Shown here in pieces: positions 41,401-53,120 of a stretch of DNA of 64,000 bases. The DNA is taken from contig NC_052619.1 of assembly GCF_016545825.1 (NCBI RefSeq), forward strand, positions 42,065,682 to 42,129,681. The letters run 5' to 3'. This DNA comes from Eucalyptus grandis (Eukaryota; Streptophyta; Magnoliopsida; Myrtales; Myrtaceae). The notes beneath the pieces were generated by a model. The model worked only from the letters and a program-made list of their open reading frames with translations. It ran no database searches and had not been told where the DNA came from. The stretch's first letter is position 1, and every line of letters starts with the position of its first letter. A program made the position numbers and the translations under genes.

Positions 41401-42670
41401 GAAGACCCGCTTGGGAAGAGTCTTACCAAAGAGATTTTGAAGAATACACCTGAGTCTACAGTTGGCAATCAAATCCTCTCAGAGGTGAACAAAAAATCCA
41501 TGTCACAAACTAAAAGCCCGGTGCTTTCGACCGAGCCAAAAGAGATGAAAGTGGCAGAATTCCAGGTGACCAAAAGCCGGACACCTAATGACCTAGCACT
41601 GGATTTAAAGGAGAATAGTGATCCTTCTAGCGACAGATCTGATGAACAAATAGAGGTCTGTGTGAAGTGGGAAGCATTGAAGGAAAATACTGGGAACATT
41701 ATCACCACGCTTAAGGTCGTGAAGGACGCTACCCTGGCAGATTTAAGGAAGCTCATGGAGATCTATCTTGGAGCAGATAATCAGTCTTTCACTTTCCTTG
41801 GGCTTGGGGTATGTCATACAGTCTTCCCTACATTCTTCTGGTTTTATGAAAATTAGTTTGGTAGATTTATCGAGTACGCCAATATATTTAGAGCTGAACT
41901 ATGGGAACATAATAAGTGGATGCTTTTCTGGTTCGGCTGGACATAATGACTCAAAGGATAAGTCTAATTCAACAGCACTTTGGTGTTTAATCATCCTTTT
42001 AATTGATTTTTGCTCTGATTGCTCTTCTATCATTTCTGCTTTGCTTGACCATGTCTTGTATGTGCCCATGAAAAAGCCCATGAAAAACCTAGTTAAGATT
42101 CTGGCTTGTTATCATTCATAATTTAGACTGGAATTCCTGAGACCGATAGCAGTAGTTTTCATCTGTACCTCTTTTCTTGCTTTTTTTTTTTTTTATAATT
42201 ATTATTATTGCCCCTTTAACATTTCAGTCTAATTAACGATCTTGAATGGTTAGGAGATTTGACTTATATCTATGGATGATGGACTAAGTAGCCAATTAAT
42301 TGGTTGGTGTGTCGGAGTTTTAATGGCATTGTCACATCAACTGCGAGACATCGAATATCACAAGCTTATGTATGGCAAACTTTTGGATTTTAGAAAAGTT
42401 CTAACTTTTATTCGAATTATGCAGGATCCAACTGGCGCCCCAGTTCCAAAGGAAAAGGAAGGAACGGTACTGGCAAACAAGCTTCCTGTGTGGAACAACC
42501 AGCTACGCTACCATCTTGCATGCTTGAGACCGGCCAAAAGCATCCAATGCTTGAACCATCTCCCTCTAGCTCCACTTGAGAACAAACTACCACTTGATCC
42601 AAATACCCTCTTGACACAAAGGCTCGGTTCCTCTCCCATGGTCATGCCTCACTCCAGGTTGATCTCATGA
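38459..42670 (+). CDS. KIN10A: Kinesin KIN-10A (PAKRP2 type)
   Basis: A plus-end-directed type of kinesin linked in Arabidopsis (PAKRP2, At4g14330) to vesicle transport in the phragmoplast during cytokinesis. Exons: 38459-39118, 39577-39732, 39819-39926, 40034-40144, 40237-41808, 42425-42670. All phases are 0 and the frame is unbroken, giving 950 residues. The motor domain (about residues 55-400) has the P-loop GPTGSGKSHT, switch I NERSSRSHC and switch II VDMAGSE. Coiled-coil helices follow (about 400-560), rich in K, E and L, then the family phrase AKRLL..DDPGMVKSMDLDMGD, an acidic patch and SSRRLRIQNIFTLCGN. The last exons encode ATLADLRKLMEIYLG and a proline-rich tail. The start at 38459 is the first ATG after a CT-rich leader and matches MAPTPSSS of the Arabidopsis protein. 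The motor N-terminus is unusually GC-rich. Confidence 0.95.
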
Positions 42671-43497
42671 TGATGATGATATGGTACTAGAGTAGGCTTA
42701 TTCTGGATGTGTAATCTACTGTTGGAATTGGAGGAACTTGGGAGTATATGTGCATGTGTACTCTTGCTGGATAATTGATGTGGTGATAAGGTGTTGCATA
42801 TTTTTGTGTATCCCTTATATATATATAGTAGGAAGCAGCTTCTGCCTCAGTGGTTGCCGGTCTTCTCCATCATTTCCGCTATCTTGCGCCTGCCTGTGAT
42901 GGAACCAGTGAAACCCGAGCCTCACAATTAGTGGTTGTCATTAAACAAAGTGTTCAAATCAGCTGCCATGCTGATAAAAGATTGCCAGAAGCTGGTAGAA
43001 ATTGGAATAGATGTTGCCACTGTTTCTGACTAGAGTTGAGCTAAGAAGCCCGTTCTGTCAACTAAGTAAAAGAAATATCAGTCAATGAGATAAAGAAATG
43101 AATGAATTACTGATTATATTTATATAAAGAACACCGAAAACAAGCACGATTATGTGCACAATAGAACCGATACTATTCGGTCATTAATTTTTTCAATTAT
43201 TATCCGATAGCTTTTATTTTCTTTATCCAGCACTTGAAATTATCAACGTTTAAATTTAAAAAAATTAAGGTAAAGGAAAATAAAAGTGAAGGAGACTTGC
43301 CACCATCCACGAAGGGGGGAACATTATCCGGCTGAGTTAGAAGAATAAAGAACGACTTTTCCAGCGAGTCAACGTCCAGCCAAGAACCTCTGCACAATTT
43401 CCTGGTTACTTGTCCAGGACGCATCGTCTCTTTCTGCCTGCACCAGCACCATCATTCTGCTTGCATCGAGTCATTTGCTCTCAACCCATCTTCGAAC
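42671..43497. other. Spacer between KIN-10A and UBL1
   Basis: This holds the KIN-10A 3' untranslated region (an atatatata stretch near 42818) and the UBL1 upstream region. No further gene was recognised. Confidence 0.6.
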
Positions 43498-45142
43498 ATG
43501 TCTCCCAGGACCCGACGCATCTTCTTCTTCGACGAAAATAGTCTCAACTCCACTGCCACGTCTTTGGAAACTCCGAGTCAATCCATGACGATCTTCACCG
43601 ACTATAGTTTTCGATTGTCCGACACTCAAGGTTCTTGTAATGATGGTGGTATCAACGAGGATCATGCGGGTCGCAGCTCTTTCAACGAGCGTGTGGCGAA
43701 GCTTCCGCCTCATGCGCGCGAGAAACTGAAGGAGCTTCTGATCAGGAATGGTCACGAAGATGCTGCGGCTGCGCTCGAAGCTGTACATGATGCGTCGGCT
43801 TCTCAACTTTCAGCCTGCGTGGCTCTAAGTTCAGACGAAGAAGAGGTTCTCTCCAGGGTCTCACGTTCGTTTCATCGTTTTTCTGATTCTTGATTTCTTA
43901 GTATTTTCATGAGGGCTTCGAGTTTCTTGCTTTTGACGAAGAGTGAGGCACGTTTTTCCCCTATTTTCTGAACTGGGTTAGTCTGAAGGAGGAAAGCTAG
44001 AGAAAAGAAGACAATTTAGTGGAAAAGAACCATAAAAGTTTTAAGCCATTGATTGATTTATTTGGAAAAAAGTTAGAGGCTTTGTGGTGGACTTGTGAAG
44101 GTCTAGATTTTGAGATTTGCTGTTCAAAACAGATACCGGTTCTTTCTCGGATCTCTAGTTTTTTCAATTTTGTTTATAATATGGATGTCGATTTGATTTT
44201 TCATCTATGGAATCCTATGTTTTTTTGGTGCCATAGGTGAATCTATACTTGAAGATCACCAAGACAGTGGCCCTGAAAGTTAAGAAAAATTCGACTGTGG
44301 AGGATATCAAAGCATTTATTCAGAACAAGGAACAAATTGATGGACATAGTCAGCATAGTCAGCAGCTCTTTTTGGGAGGCAATCGTCTTGAAGATGGAAA
44401 AGGACTAGTTGATTATGAAATCCACGGTCGCCCCACACTCCAAGTCATTGAAGATTCGGCTACGATGACAGTAAATATCCAAATCTTGTCAACTCAGAAA
44501 AACTTGCAGCTCGAAGCGAGAAATCAGGATACTGTCCGAGATGTTAAATTCATGATTCAAGCAAAGGAAGGGATTCCACCGAATGAGTTTGATCTGGTAT
44601 TCGGGGGAAAGGTGCTTGCAGAGGACAGGACCCTTGCTTCACTCGACTTACTGCAAGAGCTCACGTTTCATTTGGTTTTCCATCCCAAAGATGATGTGTC
44701 AGTTTTTGTTGACATGTCCAATCGCAGAGTCACATTAGACGCTAAATTTTGGTACACTGTGCTTGATCTCAAAGCCATAGTCGGAACGATGATGTCGGCA
44801 GAGGTGATGAGCTTGCATATGGTCTATCAGGGGAAGCAGCTTGAGGATCACAAGACTTTAGCTTGTTACGACATTGCGGATGGCTCTGTCTTACAATTGG
44901 TGTCTCCCTATGCTCCATTTCAGATATTTGTCAAGTGCAGGAATGGTAAGACACTTGCTCTTCAGGTTTGCAGGTCTGACACAGTCAAGGAAGTGAAGAA
45001 CAAGCTGCAGGTGAGTATGCCGGCCAAATTGCGCGATATTGCTTATGTGGGAAAAAGGCTTGCTGATGACCATGACCTGGCAAGCTATGGCATCAAGGAG
45101 AATTCGATTCTCTTTGAGATTGTCTCGCCTCATAGTAAATGA
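43498..45142 (+). CDS. UBL1: tetra-ubiquitin-like protein, intact
   Basis: Exons 43498-43845 and 44237-45142 encode 417 residues. Exon 2 holds four ubiquitin-like domains in a row, about residues 117-191 (VNLYLKI start), 192-269 (TVNIQILSTQ, with ubiquitin's KEGIPP and LVFGGKVLAEDRTL loops), 270-343 and 344-417. Domain ends are DSA, KDD, YAP and HSK, so none carries the Gly-Gly needed for processing or conjugation. The protein should therefore stay one chain and could serve as a fixed polyubiquitin mimic or scaffold; this is inference. Exon 1 gives a 116-residue N-terminus unlike the 20 residues of the sister copies, with a helical part LKELLIRNGHEDAAAALEAV that weakly recalls a UBA or CUE fold. 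The junction residues SDEEE and the gttctc donor are kept in UBL2 and UBL3. Function unknown. Confidence 0.85.
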
Positions 45143-46208
45143 AATGCCTTGAGTTTGTAAATGCTGAGTGAAGAGCATCATATTTCTGATTTGGCTTTTG
45201 AATTAGAAGGAATTGTGAACAGAAAGCTGGAAATTAGTATCTGATATTTATGCATCTGAGGCGAATTTTCTTGATATGTCATTAGTACATCATGTGCGAT
45301 GAAGTATCTGTTTCCTTACATTAAATATTTGGAATTTGTAGAATCTCAGCAGTACATATTTTGTGGGTTATTCTGTTTAATCAATGTTGTTTGCTGAAAG
45401 CTTGATCTTAGACCTACCAATTTCAGTAGATGCACCCTGGAAAACTTCCACTTTTGATTAGCAGCTACAGTGAGAACTCGGAGAATGGTCTGATTTTTTC
45501 ATTTAGTAGTTGTTTTGTGATTTCTGGAATCAATTTGCGTGAGCAAATGTTGGAGCACATGATGGTTTTCTTGTATCTGATTTGATTGCACGTACTCATT
45601 ATTTGGAAAGAAAATGTAGCCACTGACAAAAATGGCAAAACGATGAGTCAATAAATCTTTTGTGGGCAAATGGTCATTCATTGTTCGTATTCACTGGCAG
45701 TATGTATTTAGACACCTCTTCTTGTCTGCAAACTAGGATTTATAAGAAAACAACTCTTTTTAAAGTTGAAAATTTTTAAGTTACTTAATCAGTTCTTTTC
45801 CCATGAAATATAGGCTTGCTAGTTTACCTTCCTGACATGTTGATGGGAATTGCAAATGTTGCTGAAGCCTGTTTTTAACCCCGGGATTTGTATTTGGGCT
45901 CGGGCAATCTTAAGCACGCATTTAGTTTTTGTCAATGGTCAAAACATGGCACCATCAAGTTGAGCTACGTGTCTTGATGCAACTCTGAGTCTAGAAGTGT
46001 TTCATTATCTGAGCCTTCGTGCGTTCTTGTGTTCTCTGTGAGCCTACCAAAGTATGTATCTTCCACCTATGCCAAGACACTCAGCGAGACAGACACCTGG
46101 TTTTGGAAGATTTTTGTTCAAGTCTTTACAATTTGCGTATACACTAATCATCTTTTGCCCTTTCCCTTCTCCGGTCACTTCGGCTACTGCTCTGAGATGA
46201 CTCTGAAT
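45143..46208. other. UBL1 3' flank, duplicated after UBL2
   Basis: The sequence from the UBL1 stop codon onward is clearly related to that after UBL2 (51838-52740), including 'gctgaaagcttgat' and 'agtagttgtt' phrases. This shows the duplication unit extends beyond the genes. No coding region was recognised in this part. Confidence 0.6.
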
Positions 46209-46580
46209 CTTCTTTAGTCCTTGTCCATGCTCCGACCTGATCCATGCTCTGTCAATAAGGATGCATCACAGGAAAGACTTTGCCCTTTAGATCTCAATGT
46301 TCTTATCCACCCACCGCCAGATGAACCCTTTGATTTCCTCCTGTGTGATTGCTTCAACACCAAGGTGGCATCACGTTAGGGTGACTCTGCCCCAAGACCC
46401 AAATTCTGGTTTCCTCTAGAATGTCTGGTGAAGCGCAATGATTTTTGTGGTGGGGCATCAGCAGAAGCTGCTGATTTGCGGTGCTGCCTCACATGCTTCA
46501 TTGCACCAGAGCCCCAATCGGAGGGTGAGCTCTGAGGTGAACCAAAGCTGGTCGATAGTAAGTGTCTCAGTGAGTCCTGT
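46209..46580 (-). pseudogene. RIC-like gene fragment, C-terminal part (first block)
   Basis: Read on the minus strand, this gives a serine- and basic-rich peptide beginning DAQDSLRHLLSTSFGSPQSS and continuing past KHVRQHRKSAASADAPPQ to HRRKSKGSSGGG, interrupted by a stop after LGLGAESP. The same peptide, differently damaged, lies at 52745-53120. There a CRIB exon sits upstream on the minus strand, which is why I assign both to a ROP-interactive CRIB (RIC) gene. No CRIB exon remains in this block. Confidence 0.45.
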
Positions 46581-47522
46581 GCATCCTTAATGTTTCACAA
46601 TAGCAAGTCCTGGCTTGCTGCCCCACTTTGCTCCATATCTGTTGCAACGACAAGTTTGCACATAGTGAACAAGATTCTTGTTCTTTGAATATCATCTGGT
46701 CTTTCTAGATGCACTTTTAGGAGAAAATGTGGAACCAATATTAAGATGCCAATTGTATTGGAGGATCTGTGGTATCTCCCAGAGGATCAACTGGCTGCAA
46801 CATGAGTTGCGGAGTTGAATGAAACTTGCTCATCTGCATCAGAATGCACCGAATTAGCTGCTGCCCTATGCTTATTTTCACGATCATGATTATTTATGAC
46901 AGAGACTCCATGAAAGTGATGTCAATGCCATTTCCTTCAATTTCAATGTGGAATCGAATGAAACTTATCGGTGGCGTTGACATACTACTTAACTCATACT
47001 CGCAAAACTCCAAATGCAAAGGAAACAGAGTCAAGATGCACCGAATATATGCAAAATACATCTCAGGCCTCTGAGGAGGCCCTTCATTTTCGTTGGCATT
47101 TCCTCTGAGCAGCGGTGGTCATTCTAGGATGGCTCCCAAGCTTCAGCTGTGATTAGAGGAGGAAGCGTTAGGAAGGCTGGTTAACCATTTTAGACACCAA
47201 ACTCACATGTAGGATTATGCAGATAATTGCCCTGAAGACAATTGAGAAGGACCAATTAGTATGAAAATGGCGCACTCTGAATGTGCACTTGTATGCTCAG
47301 ATCAGTCCATGATTTTTTTTTCGTTAGGATGTACAAGGAAAGAGAGTTATGAGATGAGATCTTATGACTTTTTTGCATCAATAACGAAAATGGATCGACA
47401 TGTTGCAGAAACAATCAGGTTGGGACGAGCTTGTTGCTTCAGCTTTTTCCTTTGCCAGTCAATCAGAACCATTAACATGACTCCAATTAATTTGGTAAAA
47501 CAACTTCGAATAACAACCTGAT

Positions 47523-47672
47523 ATGCCCAAAGTCCTCCGCCAGGTCCAGCCCCGCCTGCCGGACTTCTCCAAGTTCCTCCACCTCGTTGAGGACCTCTGC
47601 TAGCGCAAGTCGCAGCTCAAGACCAAGCTCCTCGAGCACGAGCTTGTCCAAGAGACTGCGTCCCTGATCCTT
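47523..47672 (+). pseudogene. Unidentified coding remnant
   Basis: The plus strand reads PKVLRQVQPRLPDFSKFLHLVEDLC, then a stop, then KSQLKTKLLEHELVQETASLI in the same frame (first peptide here split: PKVLRQVQPRLPDF and SKFLHLVEDLC). It is GC-rich against its surroundings and looks like decayed protein-coding sequence. I do not recognise the family. It lies directly before the LINE remnant. Confidence 0.35.
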
Positions 47673-47729
47673 TGCTTGCAAGTTATATAACTTGTTGGTT
47701 CTGTCTGCATTGTTTCATACTGGTGCTAT

Positions 47730-48005
47730 GTGCTTGTTTTACCAATGAAGGCTATAGAAAGTCGCTGGCGCGCCTTTTTGTGGTCTGGTTCTGTAACGAA
47801 GACCAAAAGAAGTGCAAAAGTAAAGTGGCTAGACGTTTGCTTGACAAAGGAGGAGGGAGGTTTGGGACTAGAGCATATTTACCAATGGAATCTCATATGG
47901 CTGTTGCTTTCCGATGCTGCTCCTCGGTGGATTGCTTTGGTGAAAGCTTACATTTCAAAATGGAAGAGCTTTTGGCAAATTCTTTCCTTTAGTTCTTCTT
48001 CTTAA
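47730..48005 (+). mobile_element. LINE remnant, reverse-transcriptase C-terminal region
   Basis: An open stretch with ESRWRAFLWSG, KVKWLDVCLTKEEGGLGL and WKSFWQILSFSSSS, phrases found at the end of plant LINE reverse-transcriptase proteins. It is 5'-truncated. The same LINE appears to continue at 48860-49170 after an inserted AT-rich element, and its 3' end is near 49700. Confidence 0.75.
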
Positions 48006-48850
48006 GGGAGAAATTATCAAAAAAGTCATAAACAAATTGCACTTAAACCAATTCAATCATAAACCTTTTAATTTAATCCTAATTATTTTGATAATTTGCC
48101 AATTGAATTATTCCAACTAATTTTAATTGGAAATCACAAAATCACTAACATAAAAGTCAGTTATTCAATTTTGTTTCTAAAATTATTATTGACTTTTTGA
48201 ATTTTCCTATTTTCTTTTCCTTTTCTCTAATAACTTTTTTTTTTTTTTTTTATCATTGTGCTTACGACCCCGCTAGCCGCGCAACACTCGCTAGATTTGT
48301 GTGTGGGCCGCTTCATGGACGGTTAGTGAGGCCATGAAGGCCCTCGCCCAGATTCTCGCCCTCACCCATGGTTGGCAAGGCCACTATGGCCTCACCTAGG
48401 CCCTTTCCGACCAATGAGAGCTTCACAACCACAAAGAAAAAATTAAAATAAAAAATAAAAAAATAATTAAAATAATTAACATTAATGGTCTATGTCAGCA
48501 ATTTCTGATTAATATTAGTTAGAATGACTCTAATGGTAAATTTTTTAAAAAATTTACGACTAAATTGTCCAAATTAACGAGTAGTGTTTACCTTAGTGAC
48601 TATTTTTTCCACTTGGAAAGGTGGAGGTGGGGAGTGCGATTCCATACCTTCTCAAGGGGCAAGGGTGGGGACACATGAATAATGGAATAGAGTCTTGCAA
48701 CTTGCGCATGGCACAAAATACACACTGGGCTTATAAAATAGGTATAGGATAGAAAAAAAAAATTGGCCAAATTAAAAAAAGTTTATAATTAAATTATACA
48801 AATGCAATAAATTTATGACTTTTTTAAATAATTTTTCTCGAGAAAAAACC
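48006..48850. repeat. Fold-back element(s) inserted in the LINE
   Basis: AT-rich arms (gggagaaattatcaaaaaag on the left, cttttttaaataatttttct on the right) enclose a GC-rich core at about 48260-48430 and a second AT-rich block at 48740-48840. LINE peptide sequence stops just before and resumes just after, so the element landed inside the LINE. There may be two nested copies. Confidence 0.6.
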
Positions 48851-48859
48851 CCTAGTTTA

Positions 48860-49710
48860 GTATGCTATTTGTGATGGTAAACGTATCTTTTTATCGTTTG
48901 ATCCACTACATCCTTAGGGGGCCATTTGTGGAACATTCTTCCGCTACATGGTTTTTGATTTAGGCCTTCCATCGCAAGATAAAGATGGAAACAGGGTCTG
49001 GCCAATTGCAAGATCAGAGGAATTGGCCGTGATTCAATCTGCCCTATGGGGTGCTGCCTATTCTCATCCATGGCAGGCTGATCGGGTGATTTGGAAGGCA
49101 GACTCTTCAAAGAGATGGTCAGGCAGTAGTGCATGGAGCAGCATAAGAACTTCACCAAGGTAAAAGGCATGGCACAAATTAATACGGTTTACTCCAAACA
49201 TTTCAAAGCATAGTTTCATCTGTTAGCTTGCTATATTGGATGATGAAATCTCAACAAAGGTGGCATGCCTAACTCGCATCCAGAAATCATCTGTTCATGG
49301 AATGCACCGTCGCTAAGGAGGTTCGGAGCAAAAAGTTTATGCCAAGTGTGGAGTTACCCGAGTTGGGTTCAGCCGGGACTCGGAGTCGAAGTGGGCATGT
49401 AGTATTTAGAAAGGTAAATCCATCTCAGACATGATGTTTCAACTAGTGACTTGATGTGTTGCATGGCAATAACTTTGTGTTTTCTAGCAATACTATTTTC
49501 TCTAAGATCTATCTTGATGTTTTGTATGAGCTAAGAGATTTGAAGATTAGTGAAACCAGGCACCTTCACACCATGTAAAGATGTGTGGAGCTTGGAAGTT
49601 GATTGTAAGTTGAGGCTTGTTGCTGCATTTTGGTTCCTCTTCTAGCAGATTTACTCTGCTTTGAATATCGGATCAATAAAACTGCCCAGCCAAAAAAACT
49701 AGAAAAGAGA
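48860..49710 (+). mobile_element. LINE remnant, 3' part and tail
   Basis: Peptide fragments include a degraded FDPLHP stretch, MVFDLGLPSQ, VWPIARSEELAVIQSAL and DRVIWKADSS, as in the non-LTR element C-terminus. The tail ends with 'gatcaataaaactgcccagc' and a short A run. The same tail lies at 55280-55310 and 63180-63228, just before each later UBL copy. Confidence 0.65.
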
Positions 49711-50116
49711 TTTCCTTTTAGATCTTTATTTTTGTCCTCTTTTTCTTTTTTGTGTTCGGATGATTTGACCCTCCAAAGCAGGAAAAGCAATCAAAAAAAC
49801 AAAACTTCTCCATTGTGGGAATTATGATTAAATTTCGAAAATTCGGAAATTGAGTTGGAATGATTCTGGACGAAAATGCCCTGTCCGGCAAAAGGCCTGT
49901 GTATTCGTGGAGATATAGAAAAGTATACAAGTTACTTTGGAAGGCACTAATTCATATTCTTTTTATTTTTCTTTTTGCGATGATTACCACTTTTCCTTTC
50001 TTTCTTTTTACTGAAGATAATCACCACTTTGGAAAGTTACCTCAGGGAAAAGTGGAGCTACTGAAATTTTCTTTGTATTTTCTTAGTTTTATGAAGGGAC
50101 CCTTTGAAAAGGCAAA

Positions 50117-50475
50117 GGCCTAATTTCCTAAAAAGGCAAATTTTAGATTTTGTTTCAATTCTATTCTAAACCTTTTTTTATCTTAAAAAAAATCTCAAAC
50201 TTTAGATCATACCCCAAACTTTTTTTACCATTGTTCTAAATCTACTCCATCCTTAATTTTTATATTCTAGAACAGTTTTATTTTGAAAATAATATTATTG
50301 ATGTGGAAATGCCACGTCAAGTTGGAATTGAACATATAATAGATTTGAGAATATATTAAAAATTGACAAAACAAAATTCAGGGTACACTTGTGGCTAAAT
50401 TTAAAGTTTGGATAAAAAAATTTGGGACAAAATTAACACTAAACCTAAAGTTTGGGTTTTTTTAGGGAATTAGCC
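50117..50475. mobile_element. MITE upstream of UBL2
   Basis: Termini ggcctaatttcctaaaaa and the inverse of tggctaattccctaaaaa enclose AT-rich arms with 'aaactttagat' and 'aaagtttgggt' units and a central 'gatgtggaaatgccacgtca'. A related copy is at the same place before UBL3 (55919-56359). The UBL4 region lacks it (junction near 63776). Confidence 0.7.
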
Positions 50476-50570
50476 AAAATTACGGTACAAATGAAGGCTT
50501 TATTCCACCGTTGCTACTTATAGGAGAGGGGAGGGAGAGGGAGTGGACGTGTTTTCATGATTCTGCTCCA

Positions 50571-51837
50571 ATGGCTACTTCGCCTTCTCAACTTCCACGC
50601 TCCGTGTCTCCAAATTCTGACGAAGAAGAGGTTCTCTCTTTCTCTCACTCTGTATTTGTTCCTTAGTTATTTCATGAGGGGCTTCGAGATTTCTTGCTTT
50701 TTGAGGAAAAGTGAGGATTTACGTCATGTTTTTCCCATAATTTCTGAACTTGGTCAGATCGAAGGAGGTAAGCTGGAGAAAGACAGTGTAGTGGAAAACT
50801 TGCCGTTCAGAACAGATACTCTCTCAGATTATTTCAACTTTGTTCAATTTATGGATGTTGATTCAGAACCCATTCGTTTCTTCTTTTTTTTTGATTGATT
50901 AGGTGAATCTGTACTTTTTTTTTTTGGTCATAGGTGAATCTGTACTTGAAGATCATCGAGACAGTGGCCATAAAAGCTAGGAGAGATTCGACCATGAAGC
51001 ATATCAAAGCATTGATTCAGGACAAGGAACAAATCGACAAAAATAGGCAGCTGCTATTTTTTAGAGGCGATCATCTTGAAGATGGAAAAAGACTGGTTGA
51101 TTATGGCATCCATGGTGACTCCACGCTCCATCTCATCCTTCAGGACTCAACTAGGATTATGGTAAATGTCGAGATCTCATCGACTCAGAAAAACTCGCTG
51201 GTCGAAGCACGGAAATGGGATACCGTCAAAGACGTTAAATTGATGATTCAAGCCAAGGAAGGGATTCCACTGGATAATTTCGATCTGGTATTCGGGGAAA
51301 GTTGCTTGCAGAGGACAGGACCCTCGCCTCGCTTGACTTGCTGCAAGAGCCCACATTTCATTTGGTTTTCCATCCCAAAGATGATGTGTCAGTTATTGTT
51401 GAAATGTCCAGTCGCAGAGTCACATTAAGCGCTAAATTTTGGTACACTGTGCGTGATGTCAAAGCCATAGTCGGATCGATGATGTCGGCAGAGGTGATGA
51501 GCTTACATATGGTCTATCGGGGGAAGCAACTTGAGGATCGCAAGACCTTAGCTTGTCACAACATTGCAGATGGCTGTCTCTTACAATTGGTGTCTCCTGC
51601 ATTTCAGATTTTGTCAAGAGCTGGAATGGTAAGACTGTTGTTCTTCAGGTTTGCAGGTCTGACACAATTAAGGAAGTGAAGATCAAGCTTCTTCATAAGC
51701 TGCAGGTGAGTGTGCCAGCTGAACAGCACCATATTTCTTATGTGGGAAAAAGGCTGGCTGATGACCTTGACCTGGCGAGTTATGGCATCCAGGAGAATTC
51801 GACTCTCTTTGAGATTATCTCGCCTCGTAGTAAATAA
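50571..51837 (+). CDS. UBL2: tetra-ubiquitin-like gene with two frame breaks
   Basis: Exon 1 (50571-50630) encodes MATSPSQLPRSVSPNSDEEE and exon 2 is 50934-51837. Allowing for two single-base losses, the product would be about 322 residues with the same four ubiquitin-like domains as UBL1 and again no Gly-Gly ends. The first break is in the G run near 51293, where UBL1 has five G and this copy four; the second is in a T run near 51612. Literal reading ends at 51428, within domain 3. Domain sequences on both sides of the breaks remain well conserved (HLVFHPKDDVSVIVEM, KTVVLQVCRSDT, YVGKRLADDLDLASYG), so loss of function is doubtful. The intron 3' end carries a partly duplicated acceptor (50901-50933). 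Confidence 0.75.
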
Positions 51838-52744
51838 AATGCCTTGAGTTTGTAACTACTGAGTGAACAGCATCATAGTTCTGATTTCGCTTGCTGAATT
51901 AGAAGAAATTTTGAACAGAAAGCAGGAAATTTTGTCTTGACATTTATGCAACAGATGTTAATTTTCTTGGTATGTCATTACTGTGTGATGAAGGTCCAGT
52001 GAATATCTCTACTTCCTTACTTTGAATATCTGGACATCGTAGAATCACAGCAGTACATTAGATTGCCATTATTCTGTTTAATGAATGTTGTTTGCTGAAA
52101 GCTTGATGTTAGACCTGCCTATTTCAGTAGAAGCACCCTGGAACACTTCTGCTCTTGATCGGCAGCACCCGAGAGAACTCGGAGGGAGGTCCGATTTTTC
52201 AATTTAGTAGTTGTTCCGTGGTTGCTAAGAATTTCTGGAATCGATCTATGTGAGCAAAAGTTTGAGCACATGATGGTTTTCTTGTATATGATTTCACATA
52301 TCATTATCCGGAAAGAAATATACCCACGACAGAAGTGGTAAGACGATGAGTCAGGAAGTCTTTTGCGATTATCGTTTGTATACACTGACACCTTTTCAGC
52401 TCTGTAAACCGCGACCTATTTTGAAAGCAACTCTTTGGGTTTACTAGTTTACCTGCCTGATGCAAGTCTGAGTCTAGAAGTCTTTCATTAAGTGAGCCGT
52501 CAAGCGGTCTTGTGGTCTTTGTGACACTACCAAAGTGCCCGTCTTCCACTGACCCAAATTTTTAGCAGAAAAATGTCTCGAGGAAAAGAAACTCAACAAG
52601 AGAGACTACCTGGTTTCGGAAGATTTTGTTCAAGTCTTTACAATTTGCATGTACACTAACCACTAATCACTTCACCCTTTCCCTTCTTCGGACACGTGGG
52701 TAACCGTGCTGAGATGACTCTGAATCTTCTAAAGTCCTTGTCCA
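51838..52744. other. UBL2 3' flank, no gene recognised
   Basis: Related to 45143-46208. It begins with the UBL2 3' untranslated region. No coding sequence was identified. Confidence 0.55.
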
Positions 52745-53120
52745 TGTTTGGACCCTGATCCATGCTCTGTCAACGAGGATGCGTCGTTCAAAGGACTTTG
52801 CCCTTTTGATCACAACGTTCTCGTCAATCCACCGCCAGATGAACCCTTTGATTTCCTCTCCCGCAATTGCTTCGACACCATGGCAGGATCGTGTGAGGGT
52901 GTCTCTACTCCAATACCCAAATTCTGGTTTCTACTAGAATGTCAGGCGGTGTGCGATGATCCTTGAGTCCGTGCATCAGTAGATGCGGCTGATTTGCAGT
53001 GCCGCCTCAGATGCTTCGTCGCGCTAGAGGCATGCTTGTAAGATGAGCTCTGAGGTGAGCCAAAGCCTTTAGATAGTAGGCGTCTTAGTGAGTCCTGCGC
53101 GTCCTTAATGTTTCACAAGA
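52745..53120 (-). pseudogene. RIC-like gene, C-terminal part (second block)
   Basis: The minus strand reads DAQDSLRRLLSKGFGSPQSS, then KHLRRHCKSAASTDAR and, after a stop, KQLRERKSKGSSGGG. It aligns by eye with 46209-46580 but has its own stops, so both copies look non-functional or mis-sequenced. It is downstream (gene sense) of the CRIB-motif exon at 53716-53903. Confidence 0.5.
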
